Program-made: the position numbers and the translations under genes
NCBI GenBank assembly: GCA_022393335.1
Contig: JAJEKB010020245.1
Span: 240,154-304,153, forward strand
DNA length: 64,000 nucleotides
Direction: 5' to 3'
Origin: Macrotrachela quadricornifera
Lineage: Eukaryota; Rotifera; Eurotatoria; Philodinida; Philodinidae
Shown here: positions 33,746-48,700 of the stretch, piece by piece
Layout of the letters: each line of letters starts with the position of its first letter
How positions within the stretch are numbered: position 1 is the first letter of the stretch
The notes under the pieces: generated by a model
The model's input: only the letters and a program-made list of their open reading frames with translations
Databases searched by the model: none
Told to the model about the DNA's origin: nothing

Positions 33746-36700
33746 CTATTCGTCTTTCTTTATTAATTCAAATGGTATTATTGTTGGAATAGAAGGAAAT
33801 AATTGATAAATATCTTCAATTGACATATCCGATTCGATTGTTGTTAAATCATCAGCTAAAGCGACCAATTCATACATATAAGAATGTTCTTTTGGAATAT
33901 ATAATTTTCGGAATGTTTCTTCAATAAGTGTCGCTGCTAATGTATCATGACGACATGGTAATAAAACTGTATGTCCCTCACATTTAATGGAACTGGTTAT
34001 GGATGATATTGACACCAATTGAAATTGTATTTCAGTTATTATTGAATCAATATCATTTAAAGTAACATCATCATCATCAAGCAGGCAATCAGCTTGCATT
34101 AATCTATAATATTCACTATTAACATCAAATAACTGACAGGCAATGAAACATAAACGTTTGACAGTAATCGTTCGTAAACAATGAAATTGAATTGATTTTT
34201 TCTCGTCATTATTTTCAATAATTACTCTAACTGGCAAATTATTATCAATTAAAGTAAAACGAATAGGTGATGTTGATTGAAAAGAAATCATTTGTGTTGT
34301 TGTTGATGGAACAAAATCATTAGAATATAGAAGATATTGATGATCAATATCAATTTGATTTTCTCTGCAAATATCAGCAATTGTAGCAAAAATAGTAAAT
34401 CGTTGATAAATATCATTTTCTTCATCATCAATATCTAATAATTGATTATATTTAGGTTTTTCAATAGAAATAAAACATGTTTCATGTTCTTTAACAAGAA
34501 TAAATTTTGTACCAATTAAATTTGATAATTTTTCATCATAATCAAGAATTTTTTTTGTATAATTCGAAGCTAAATATTTATAAATATTTGATGAAGTATG
34601 TATTAATTCAAAAATATTTTTAATAGTTATATTTCTATTTGGTAGAAGTATTTCTTCAGATGATTGATTATCATATTTTAAAATTTGAATTGAAATTGAT
34701 ATTCGAAAATGAATTGATTGATCATTAGTATTAAAATAATTTTCAATAGGTTGTCGAATATCATCTTGAGAAAGAATTTTTTCATTATTTTCTCCTAATA
34801 CAAGAACACAATCATTTGGTGATATATCAATAAGATGTAATTCTCGTAATAAATATTCATCATTTAATAAATGATAAATTCTCATTGATTTTAATGTATA
34901 TATATATGTACTATTATTTTCATAAGAAAAAATTACTTTAGCTGTTATATCTCGATTAATTCCATCAATAATTGCTAATTCTGTTTGTTCTAATGTTATA
35001 GAAATTGATTGATTTTTTTCAAGAATTTTTTTATATTCTTTATTAAAATAAGCATATTCATTTATATTAGGATCAATTATTTGAGTAAATTTTTTTAACC
35101 ATTGATCAATTTGTTGCCATTTTGTTGTTGGATGAAATAAACTTATTTGTTCTTCTTGTTTACATTTTAAGGTAATTTCACATAATATATTAGTATTATT
35201 ATCTTCTTCAGTAACTGTAATTAAAATTGTTTTATTTTCATGATTATTTAATTGATTAATGAGATCAGCTATTGTTCCATTATCAATACATTGTCCGTAT
35301 TCATTAAAGAAACAAAGATAGATGTTTGGTGATGAAAGTTTAATGTCATTATCGCTAATGAAACGATTGATAAGTGTAGTAATATTGCATTTGGATGTGA
35401 CTAAATATTCGAATATTTTTGTTTGATAATAAAATTGAATTGAAGTTAATAAAATTTTTTCAATAATAAAATATTCAAGAGATATTTGATTTGGTAATCG
35501 AATATTATTATTCATAAAATCAAGAAGAATTTCATTTTTATCAATGATAACAAATGTATTATTATCATATTTATCTTTGTCAAAGATATTACGTAATTTT
35601 TCAAATAAATTTTCAATTCTCCACAAATAAATCTTTGGTTTTCCATCAGGATGAGTAACAATAAATTTTTGTGCTGTTGATAAGACTTTTGTTTGTTCTG
35701 ATGATTCTTCTTGTTGTTTATGTATTTGTTCGAATAGATTTGATAATGTCAATGAAACTTTTTTAAGATTCAATTCAAAAAGAGATGAGTATTCAAAATG
35801 TTCTTCAAATGAAGTTTGATGAAATGTTGCTACTTGATGTTGTTGTTGTAAAAGATTATTTTGATCAATTAAATTGTCTTCTATAGTATCATTAACGATA
35901 TAAGTAGGAATTTCTGACCAAATATCTTTATCATCTGAATCAAGTATATTATTTTTTGATGTTTCTTCTATCGATAATGGTTCATTAAGAAAATTATGAA
36001 AACGATTTGTTTGTTGATGTTGTTGTTCATGAGATTTAGTATCGAAATTTTCATCCCATTGTTTTGTTTCTTTTTCTTCAATATTAACTAATCGTTCTTG
36101 AAGAATTGTTCGCATACGAATTAGATGAATACTAAGAGCAACATAGTTTTCACATTTAATTCCATCTGGTATAAAATTAAGAATAGAATTTTCAATATTT
36201 AAAATATTACATGTTTCTTTCAATGAATGAGCCCATTGTCGTAAAAGAAAATGTTCAATTGTTCTTAATTCATTTAATAAATCAGTTATTATTTGTATTG
36301 TTGATTTTATTTTATCAATATTATTACCATAATCAATACTAATAATTGCTGCTTGTAACATTTGATTAAGTTCATCATCTAATTGAGAATCAATTGGAAT
36401 TCTTAGTAATTGAGATACATCAGTAAATAAATGTTGAAAATCACTAATTGAATTTGCATATAATTTTCTAATATGATCAATATAACATAATTGAAAATCT
36501 TTTATTTCATATTGTTGAATTTGTTCATAAATACTATTATTATTATCACCTAATGATTGGACAAATTCATAAAGATTTATTTGTGATAAATCATTTTGAT
36601 TATGTTTTAATATCATAACTATTTGTCGAAGAAGATTATGACTATAATAAAGTTTATCTAAATAAATATCTTTTAAATAATTCCAATCTGTTTCTAATTG

Positions 36701-39700
36701 TTGATGATTTAATTGTAAACAATATTTTTCATCAAGATCTAATGTTTCAATATCTGTTGTTATTTGTGTTCGACGTATATGACATTGATAATTTTGAATA
36801 ATATGTTGATAATTAATATGACATAAAAGAAGATATGTACGAATAATATATGATTGTATATAAAGAAAATCAAAATTAAATTTTCTATCTAATTTTTGAA
36901 AATATTCATTATTTTCATTGATAAGAGTAGCACGTGATAATTGTTCAATCCATAAACAATCATTATCAGTTAATGTAATTATACCAGTATTGTCATGAAC
37001 AATTTGTAAAATAGAAACTTCTTTTGAAGTTAAATCATTAATTAAATTTTTTAAAGATCCAACAACATGAATATTATTATTATTATTTGCTTCTTTTTCA
37101 AGTAAATCTAATAGATTATTATGATAATTAATTAAAACACTAAAATAATAGAAAATTTATCTTTATAGATATTCATGGTTTACGCCCAATTCATCCCTAA
37201 TTGTTTATTAACTAAGAGTATATGTTATAGACCGAAAGCTATTTATATTCTAAGAGATAAGATCACATTAAAGCTACTATTAGTTTTAGCAGTTTATGAC
37301 TTTTTGAAAATCAAATATTTTGCCTTGGAATGTGTTTGGCAAATTTTCATAATTTACTGTTTGTTGCCAGTAAAGATTCGAATAAGTATTTTTTTAGAAT
37401 AGATGAACTGACAAAATGAGATATTCAATATGTGTCTTGACAATTTCTCGAGAGCAAATTAGTAAAATTGTGGACAATGTTTTTTGCGAGCACTTCTTTT
37501 CATACTGACAATCACTCATCAATGACGGTTTTTTGTATTACGAAACGATTCACACGCATGAGCTGACACAATGGGCAAATGATTATTAGATGTGTTGAAT
37601 AATTTGAAAAAGAACTTTTTATTGGAATGATAAAAGAAATTTCTATTATGTTTCGCTATTCTCCGAACTTATTTGTATTATAGACGACTGATGAGATATA
37701 AGGTAATATGTTTTAGTATACGCATTATCCATAATAAGTTAGGAGTCAATTAGAGTGGGACGATCATATTCATAAATAATTTAATTTCGAAAAATTTTAC
37801 CTAAGTATACGCATAATAATATCTCCCTCATCATGATTTGGTGTTGTTACCAAATAATGTATTGGTGTTTGACGTGTAATTTTTGTAAAACGTTGAGTTT
37901 GATCACAAGCACCTGGTCGTATAAGACCATCAGTAAATGTATGATAAGCATTAACAGCTTGAATTCCATTGTTAATAATAACTGAATAATTATTATTTCG
38001 ATTATGATGTTGAAAATAATGATGTTCATTAGAATATTTTTGACCTCGTTTATATAATTCATCTAATGTTATTGTATGAAATTCATCTCGTTCAATTAAT
38101 TGTGTATAAGTTTGATGTAAAAGAAGATAAAATTGACTAAGACTATAAATCCATTTAGTAATTTTAAGAAAATCAGTTGAATCAAGAATATGTCGTAAGA
38201 TATTTAATGGTAATTGAGAATGAATAGGATTGTGTAATTCAGTTTTAAAATGTAAAAATTGTACGATTATAGGCATTTGATTAATAAAATCTTGTAAATT
38301 TGTTTGTATTTGAGATTGTAAATGTAATTGATTTATATAAGTTTTATATTCTGTTAATTTTTGATAAATAAAATAAAATACTTGATTTTGATATTCTTGT
38401 TCAGCTTTTAATTCATCATTTAATGTATTATAAATAGGTTTAATCCAAGAATTTTCATTTTGTTGATAATTAATTGTTAAAAAAGCCATTTGTTCAAAAC
38501 AACGATTTAAAATAATACATGCATCATTTTGATTTGTATGAATTGATAAAAAATTAAATGTTGATAATAATCGAGCACGAATAAAATGACAAACTTTTGC
38601 TCGATTACTATTACCAGCAAGACGACATTCAGCTGTATTATCAGCAATAGCATGTTGTGCTAATATAGGACCATATAAATTTTCAACAGATTCATTAAAT
38701 AATAACATATGCCAAGCCTAGGATAATGAAAAATAAAAATTAATATATATTATGATAAAAAATAATTTACTAGAGCACCAAATGTTGAAAAATAAGCAAC
38801 ATAAACAGCTGGTACATTTAATACACTTGTATGTCTTCTTTCAAATTGCATTAAATCTCCATTTTGTGTAATTATACAACCACAATCATAATGTACACCA
38901 TTACTCTGTATGATCTGATGTGCTGTTGATCCAAAGCCTAATATAAAAAAAAAATACAAAAAATATCAAAATATAATTTAAATAATATATATGAATATTT
39001 ACCAAATGTATTTTGTAATGTTAATGGATGAAATGCAAATGTCCATAGAAAACTTTGTTTACCACCCATAAGAATCATTGCTAGAAGATTTACAAGTGAA
39101 TGACGAATACATAATTCATCTTCATCTTTACAATCAAGTGTAAATAAATTATTAAGAAAATTTTTATCTACATTATCATTTCCTCTTGGATATCCAATCA
39201 TATATTGTTCAGGTTGTATAAAAGCACGAAATACTCGTAATTCTTCTGGTAATGGTTGTAATGTATTTTCAATAAATATTAATAAACTATGAATAGATGT
39301 TAATTGATTATTACAATAATAATCATAATAAATATTTAATAATAACATAACTTTAATTTCTTTTAAATTAACTATAGGTGGATTTGTATTTTGTTGTAAT
39401 TGAATCCAATCGGAAAATTGTTTCCATTGTTGTTCATTATTATTTTGAGTAATACAATTTTTAATAATTTCTTTAAGTTGATCATATAATTGATGTAATT
39501 TAGGAAAAATTGATGATATATTATTTGTTGATAATGTAAATTGTATTTGATGATATAATTGAAGATATTTATTTTGTTGAATTATTTGATTTGTTTCTAA
39601 TAGATGACATAGAGTATTTGCCCATTGATTATTTAAACGTTGTATATATTCAGATTTTAATAAATTAAAAAGATAATTCCATGATCGTTTTAATATAATA

Positions 39701-42700
39701 GTTGAAAGAAAAATTTCAAGATATGAAGTAAGTTGAATAGCTTCTCGATTAATTGATAAATATACATTAATAATTGTTTGTAAAATACGATTGATAATTT
39801 TTTGATCATCATGAGATATATCTGTTTGACATAATAATAAAGCAGTTGATCGTAATAAAAAATAAATTTTAAATTGATTGAAAATATTTTCAAGTTTTGG
39901 ATGTTTATTTCGAATATTTGGTAATTTTAATTGCATAAGTTTATTAACAAATTCACATGTAATTATTACATCGTTAAAAATTCGTTGAAGATAAAAAAAG
40001 AATAAATCAATTAATGGTTGTCGTTGATTATCAATAATAATAACTGATGGATGATATGGTAAATGATATTCTTGTAAAAAATTTTCATCTTCAATACATT
40101 CAAAAAGAAATGGTAAAAGATTAATAAGATGATCCCAACAATCAAATGTTTGATTATTACGACATATAGATTTAAGATATAAATTAGCTAATTCATCGAA
40201 TAAAAGTTGTTTCATAGATAATGGTAAATGATATATTGATTGATTTAAATCTTTAAAAAAATTAAGAATTTCATCTTTATATGATCCTATAGATGATTTT
40301 AACATATTAATTATCCATTGTTGTAAATCAATAATTAATGTTGAATTATTAACATTATAATCTTCCAAATATTGTTGAACAGTTTTAATAATTTTAGGAA
40401 ATAATTTTAAATAAATAGATTTACCATTATTTCTATTAAGAACATTATTATTAACAGAAATTTGATGTATATTTTTTAATAAATAAGATACAAGATTTAT
40501 TGTTTGAGGTATTTTATCATTAAGAAGTATAAGATAAGCTAAATTCATAAAATCAATTTGATCTTTTATTTCAATAAGTTGTGTACGTTGTAAAACTTTA
40601 TCTGATGGATAATATTTTGAAATAAATGTATAAGTATGAATCCATGTATCACATTTTATATTATTATCAGAACATAATTGACATAAATTTTCCCATAAAT
40701 AATTAAACATTAATCGAAATAAATTTTCACGTACTTCAGAACGTGTTATATGATTATCATTAAATAAATTATCATAAAATGATCGTGTTGTATCAAGACG
40801 ATCAATAATTCGACATGCTGAATATAAAGAAAAAAGATCATTTTGATCATATTCAAATGATGTATAAAGATGAGCAAGAAACCATATATATTTATGTTGA
40901 TTATCTTCTAAAGATTGTCGATCATTATCATCAATAAGTAATAACCAACGTGATACAAATTCAATTGTTTTTTCACATTGTATAAGATTATCATCAAAAT
41001 TTTTTTCTACTATAGTACAATATGTTCGAACAAGATCATTTGAATATGAATTAAGAATATGTTCATTTATAATTTCACTTAAAATTTTATCATTTAATAT
41101 AGATTTTATTAATTTATATCGAAATTGTTCAAATGTATATTCAGTTATTTCATTTTCATCATCATTATCATTATTCATTGTAGTAATTGATGGAACTGAA
41201 TAATAATGGCGACGTGAAACATCTTCTTTATCTAAATATAAAATAAATTTATATATATATATATGTAGAAGAATAGAATTGAATTTAATTCAGTTTTAAA
41301 TTGTTCTAGATAAGATCAAAATTTTGATTTGAATTAATAGAGATTGAACTAAAATACATGTTCTTATCGGTTACTTCATTCTATTAGAAAAGTAAATTAT
41401 ACTAAACGATGCAGTTTGAAAAGTTGTACGATTTACAAAAAATTGTCTTTTTTATAGTTGGATTTTTTATTTCTGAAATGGAGAAGATTTTTAGTGATCA
41501 AATTATAACTATTATCTTTTTTTGATACACAATAAATTCATCTTTTTATAGTTATTCTTTGTAAATTATAGAACTCACCCTCACATCCTCACCCTCACCC
41601 TCATAGATACTCGTACTATGTCTATATAATAATTTTGTTGTTTAGAAATATAGAAAAGTCATTTTATCTTAATATTTTAATCTAAATAAATATAATTTAC
41701 AGCTGCACATCGATCTATTCTTTTCTCGGAATATATATTAACCTTTTTGTTCTGTTTGTTTAAGAATTAATGTTAATTTAATTTCATCAGCACATGATTT
41801 AATACGTTGATGAAATAAATGATAGAGTGGTGTTTGTGGTATACAAGCATAATGACTAACAAGTTGAAATATTCCTTGAGTTCCAGGTGATATTGTATCT
41901 TTATCATCATCATTTATTGAAAAAGATGAATAATCAATTAATTGTAACATTGAATCATAACCATTTCGAATATTAGATAATGTTGATAATGTATCTAAAC
42001 CATAATCATTAATAATAAATTTTAAAATATTTGATACAAAATTTGTAAATGAAATTCGTGTTTGTGATTGTATTGATTCAACAAGACCATCAAATTTTTT
42101 TCCACATAAAATATCTTTTGATATTTGATAAATTAAATTATAAATTTTTTTTGATGAATCTTTTTTATTTGATAAATGTTCATGATATATATTAACAATA
42201 TGTTTTTGTAATTGTATTGATCGTTGAAATATTTGTTTTAAACAATGTACACGTCGTAATGTATTTGTTTGACGTTGATAAAATTCATATGCTAATTTAT
42301 CTTTAAATATATATTCTGGTAATTCTTGAAGAATTATTTGAATACGTGAACAAAAATCCCATAAACAATCATCAAATAATGTATTTAAATCACATAAAAT
42401 ATTATCAAATAAATCTTGTTGTTGGTGGTGGTGGTGATCAATAGATGATGATAAAATTTGTAACATTTTTTGAAGATGAAATGCACTACCTGGTGTACAA
42501 CTATCAAAAAAATAAAAATCCCAATTATGTAAAAATATTGATGGAAATGATGATTGATGATATAATTCTTGTGATGGTGAATGTATAAGCATAAGAAAAT
42601 ATTTTTCTTGTTTTTTATTAATTATATTACATGAATATTCTGTTTTATCAATTAATTGTCGAACATATGGAATATGTAAACGTTGTTGACCAATTCTTGC

Positions 42701-45700
42701 ATTAATTATTATAATTAATACATTCTTTTTTTCATTTTTTTCATATAATTGAAATTTTTCTTCTAGTTCGGCAGAATTTTCAATGACAGCCTAAAGAATA
42801 TAATTGTTTCTTTTTTAATTAGATAATTCTCCTTCAGGAAAATCGTATTTTTAATAAAATATTAAAATTTAGGTTTTTATTATAGAAAAATGTATCGAAA
42901 TTTGTTCTTAAAGAATGTACAGAAGTTCAAAAAAATCTAAGTGTGACGGATAATGTTCGTTTACGTCAGCTGTTAGATTTTATAATAAGTAGACTTGCAT
43001 TTATTGTACTTACGCTGTTTTAATATGATTTCTTTTTCAAAACAGTGTTTTCTATTAGAAAAATTCGAACTTCTCTCTCCAAACTTGACCTATAAACAAT
43101 AATTTGTTCTTATTTTAAAGCTTTTTAGGAAAACAAACTTTTTTTATATTTGGTTCGTGAATTGAGAAAAACAAAATTTATTGTTCTTAGATCACAGTTT
43201 TTTTTGCGATGATTTTACGGTTCATTTTACTTGAATGCTTATAAAAAATGAATGGAAAAAAGTTCAAAATTTTATCCGGACTAAAACTGCTTACTGGCAT
43301 TAGCTTTAATTTAAAACGAGTCCGAATTCTGTATCTTTTATAGTGAGGAAGTTATATCGATTTTTCGGAAAAATCGTATCGCTCTAGAATCACATTGAAC
43401 ATTTCAGCCTCCAACAATCATCTTTAATTTAAGAAAATCATAATATAATAATAACTTACCAAATTAAGTATATCAATATTTTCATTATTATCCGTATGTA
43501 TATTATTATTTATTCCATTAAATAGTTCATGATTTGATTGTTCATTAAGACCCATAATATAGGATGATGTACGTGTAAAAATGATAATTTTTCTTGTAAT
43601 ATTTATATCATTAGATTTTTGTATTTGTGTATCATTTATAGAAAATAAATCATCATTTTGAATATCATTTGTTGGATTTGATATTAATTTTTGTATAAAA
43701 TTTTCAATATGAAAATGTTCTTGTTGATGAAAATAATTTGTACATAACCATCGAGCTATTTTATCTTCAAATGTTGGTAATTTAAGTATAATTGATTCAG
43801 GTGAAACAAGTTGAATTAATTTTGATAAAATTAAACGTAATATACATTGTTGAATATCAGTGGAATTTTGTTCAATAAATATTTTAGATTTAATTGTTAA
43901 TTGTGTATAATATTGATGAATATTAAGAAAATAATTATGTTCATTTTCATTATATTTAATTATTGATAATAAACAAGAATATAATGTATTATCATTAAAA
44001 CCATAAAAATATTGTTGTCCAAAATGTTGAATAAATGTATATAATTTTTCTTCAATATTTTTCAGAATTATTTGTTCATTTAAAGATAGTTGTTCATATT
44101 GTATACGATAAAAATCCTTTACACTTAATGAATATTTTTGAAAACGACTAAGAAATGGTGCTGGAATATCTTTAAATTCACTACGTTTAATATGTACAAT
44201 ACATTGAAAATCTTCATGAACAATAACATCGATTGTTTTAGGACCAATAGCAACTTTTGAAAAAATTTTTCTCATATCACCTGTTGCCATTATAGAAAAA
44301 TTTTGATTAAAAACATCATAAAGTGAACCATGAATACGTCCTGTATTAACCATTAATACTGTTTGACCTGTTTCCATACATAATTTTATTGTTGATAATA
44401 TTTCAACATTACGTAATTCATTATGAATATCATCAGAAAAATCTGACATTCGAAAAACAGTTGTACGATTTGGATCTAAATTAATAATTTCACTTTGTGA
44501 AAGTAAACGAACAGCACTTTCATCTTCTGATTCATCAATAATTAATTTATATCGACCATAAAGACGACGTCGAACTGAATCAAGTTTCATTGATTCATGA
44601 AGAATAGTTGGAACATTACGACGATTTAATGGTAAACCAAAATCTGAACATTGTTCTTGAACAGCTTGAAAAAATATTTCTATAACTTTTTCAAATTCAT
44701 CTCGTTTTATTCCATTAAAATTATCTTCAAGTGCTCGTAAAAGACTTAATGGTGTTATACCAGCAATACGTGTTTCTTGATCATCTATCATTGATGTTAA
44801 TTCAAAACGTAATTCTCTTAACATATAAATAAAATCCCGATCATGATAAATATGAGGAATATTCGATGTATTTAATATTCGACGATAACCTTGACATAGA
44901 CCATAAATAATTGATTGAAGACGTTTATCTATTGCTTGTTGATTACCTTCTATTTGAAGACCAAGACAACCATATGCTAAAATTTTTTGATCATCTTCTG
45001 ATGGTAATGAACGATAAACACAAATCATTCTATTTGCATTAGCAGCATCAAATGATTTATTAGCAACAGCAACAAATGCAACTTTACATTCATCTAAATA
45101 AGGATGTAAAACTTTTAATACCATTTTTTTTTCATCAGGTAATGATGCTTCATCCAAGAAGACAACCTATATAAATTAATTTAAAGAAATTAAATAAATA
45201 TATATATATATATATTAAATACATACACATCGTGTATTCATACGATTTTGTTCATATTGTTGTTCACGTTTAATTGCTCGTTCGAATATATAAGCTATAT
45301 CTTGTGAACGACTATATTTTGATCCAAGACAAAAAAATGGATCAATAGCTGGTAAACGTTTACAAAATGGTTTCATTGATAATTGTGAACCTTGTAAATT
45401 TTGTAACACAATTTGAAATGATAAAGTTTTTGATTGACCTAGAATGAAATATTTCTTTTATATGAAAATAAATGTTTTATTAACTAACCTGGTGCACCAA
45501 TTATACATAAAGGTGTTCGAGTAACAATACTTACAATAATAGAGAATATATGTTCACGAACCTATAAAATAATATAAGATTTAAAATAATTGAGAGATGA
45601 AAATTTTTTTTTGCATAAAATTTTGATTCTAATCTATAGATTTTATCCTGTCTAAAAATATTTTCAAATGATTCGAAAATAAGCAAAAATATTCGATCTA

Positions 45701-48700
45701 TCAATTAATTCGTAATATAATACATACAGCTCGATTAATAGCAACACCATGAGGAATAACAAAATTATTCGTATTAACAAATTTATCTAATTCTTTATTA
45801 ATAATATCAACAAAATCTGGTATTGTTCGAGAAAGTAATTTTGCAAGTAATTCACGTGGTGGTGTTTGTTTATCTTTTCGTTGTATATTATCTTCTTCTG
45901 TTGGAAGTCGAAAATAATATATTAATGCTAATGATAATGCAATACATCGTACAGGATTTGGTTGATATAAATCATTACCACCTTCGATTTCATCATCAAA
46001 TCGCATTTTCCAAAAAAATTCAATTAAATTAAAACATCGTTGAATTTCTCGTTGTGATACAGAATTTCGTCCTAAAAGAAAAAGTAAAATAATCATTAGA
46101 AATATTTTTTCATATTAAATAAAACCATTGTCACATTACACTTTTTTCCAACTCGTGAAAGACAATGTGTAGGAAGCATTAAGATAACTGCTATACAGAT
46201 TTCTAATGTAACAATACTTCTTTATACTTTCTTAGATGCTCTTTCACATAGGTAGTGCAACTCAGAGTTGACATTTTACTACATTAATAAAAGTGAAATA
46301 GTATGCATATATTTACCAAGATGATGTTCACAAAAATCTTGTGCATTAAGAATTGATTCAGCAAGCATCTCTTGAGCATAATCCTCTAATGGCATTGATA
46401 TTTGATGATTATTTGTAGAATTAATATGAAACATTTTAATTTTCTTAATAATATATTCTCTTAATGATGTTGATTCTAATGCTCCATATGAAACTTTTAA
46501 ATTTTCTAATGCTTGTGGTAATTGATGTACAAGATAATCTCGTCGATGAACAACAATATCATCAGTAGATGAAATTGATGGATTAATAGCAGCAGTAAAA
46601 AAGATATTTTTTGGTAAATTATTTCCATGCATTGTTCGATCCATAAACATTTCTTTAAAAAGTCCAAGACATGATGAAGTATTAACTTCATCAAAGAATA
46701 TGACTAATTCAATATTAGATAATTCTCGTGCTAATTGACAAATAGGTGACATAAATTGTTCAAGTTGTTCTTCAGTTATACCTGGATGTAATAAAAGACG
46801 ATAGAATAATGATTTTATTTGTGTATGAATTAAATATTCATTAAATATTTCAATTGATATTTGAATTGTTGATGAATGTGATTTATTAAGTAAAGTTTGA
46901 AGATGAAAACTAGCTTCAATCATTGGAAAATTGACTAATTGTGATGTAACATATTCATGTAATGAAACAATAAGTTTTTCAGTAATATTCATTGCATTTT
47001 CACTCGAAACAATCATAATTGTTTTCCAAATATATCGTAAAATATCATTATCATATTCATAATTTCCTAATGATGTTTTTATCTCATTTAATAATGGACG
47101 ATCAACTAAATCTACTACTGCTACCAGTGGTAAAGCTTGTTGCATTAGTGGAGGTGCAATAATTGATAATGGTTCATGATGTATTAAATTTTTATTATCA
47201 TCTTCAAATGTTTGTATATGAGGACGATAGAAATTCGCTATTTCTCCTTCATCTACTTGTTCATCATTAAATCCCATTAATTTTGGTTTAATTCGTTGAA
47301 GAAATATATTCAATAAATTTGTTTCATTGTCTAATATACCATCAATAATGACAGTTAATAACCATAAACTAAGACGTTCACGTATACGTGGAGCAATAGT
47401 ATCATGAACTGGAGCATTAATCATATTTGAATTTAATAATAATGAATAGAATTTAAGAAGAAATGTTTTACCAACGCCAGTATCACCTTCAATAATTAAT
47501 GATAATCTTGTTAATTTTCTTTCATGAACATGAAATAATTTATAGGCAAAATTTTCCGTTAAAATAAATTTTGTTTCATTCATTATTTTAATAAAATCAT
47601 CATATTTTATATCAATTAACCATGATAAACATTTAGCATAATAATCTTTATTTTGAAATTCTGATCTAATTGAAGGATTTTTATTATTAAAAAGATGTTT
47701 TAATTCAAATGAAACATTATTCCAATCATTATGTAATAAATATAAAGAAAAATAAGGATCATAAACAAGATATATACGTGGATAATCATTATAACGAAAA
47801 TTAATATGAGCTAAATATTTAGCTTCATTAATCATTTGTTTCATAGCTGTTGTACCAAGATGTTTAACAGTCATATTTAAACGATAATAATGACCAGTAA
47901 AAAATCGTATACGACGATATAAAAATTTTGTAAAAGAAAGTTCAGATATTTTATTTCTTGGTAATTCAGGAGCATATTTTTGAATACAATTATAAATATA
48001 ATGACGACATTCATCAGGATTTGTTAATTGTTCAAAATCAACAGGTTCTTCATTACCAGTTTCAGTTATTGTGAGTAAACGATCAATTGTTCGATTTTCA
48101 TAAGCTTTTAAAAATCTTGCAACAAGTTCTTCTTCTTCATCAATATATAATTGATAATTTTTATCTGTTATTTCTTCTAATGTATATGGTGATATAATTG
48201 ATAAAATAGGTAAAATTCGATCAAAATTTTCTTTAATTGTCATATGATATTTATCTGTATGTGGAATTTCAATAAAAAATTTCCATTGTTTATTTTCTGA
48301 TAAAGAAAATGTTAGACCAGTATTTCCATCTATTAATGATCCACAAATAAATAATGATAATAATGTACGATTTAATTCTTCAAATGGTGCATGAATTGAT
48401 ATATTAAAAGATATTGATGGATTATTATTTATTAATTTTGAATCATATGATAGAAATGAATTTATTAATGATGATAAATTTAATGTATCATTTATACTAA
48501 AACATGATGTATCTTCATCTTTATATTTTGTATTTATACGATGAGTTTTACCTTTAAAAATAAATATTTATTAAAATATTGAATTAAATTAAATATAGGA
48601 AAATAAAACTTACCAATACCAGCTATACCATAAATAATTTGAATTTGTGGTTGTATCCAATTATTTTGTTGAAATAATTGAAATATTTTTGTATAAGTTT

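Noticed and set aside
37175..37402. Plus-strand open frame in an intron of the RNF213-like gene
   Set aside because: No recognisable protein character; chance open frame in AT-rich intron DNA.
41577..41610. CCCTCA-type short tandem run as a telomere-like repeat
   Set aside because: Only a few imperfect units inside an intron; not a telomeric array.
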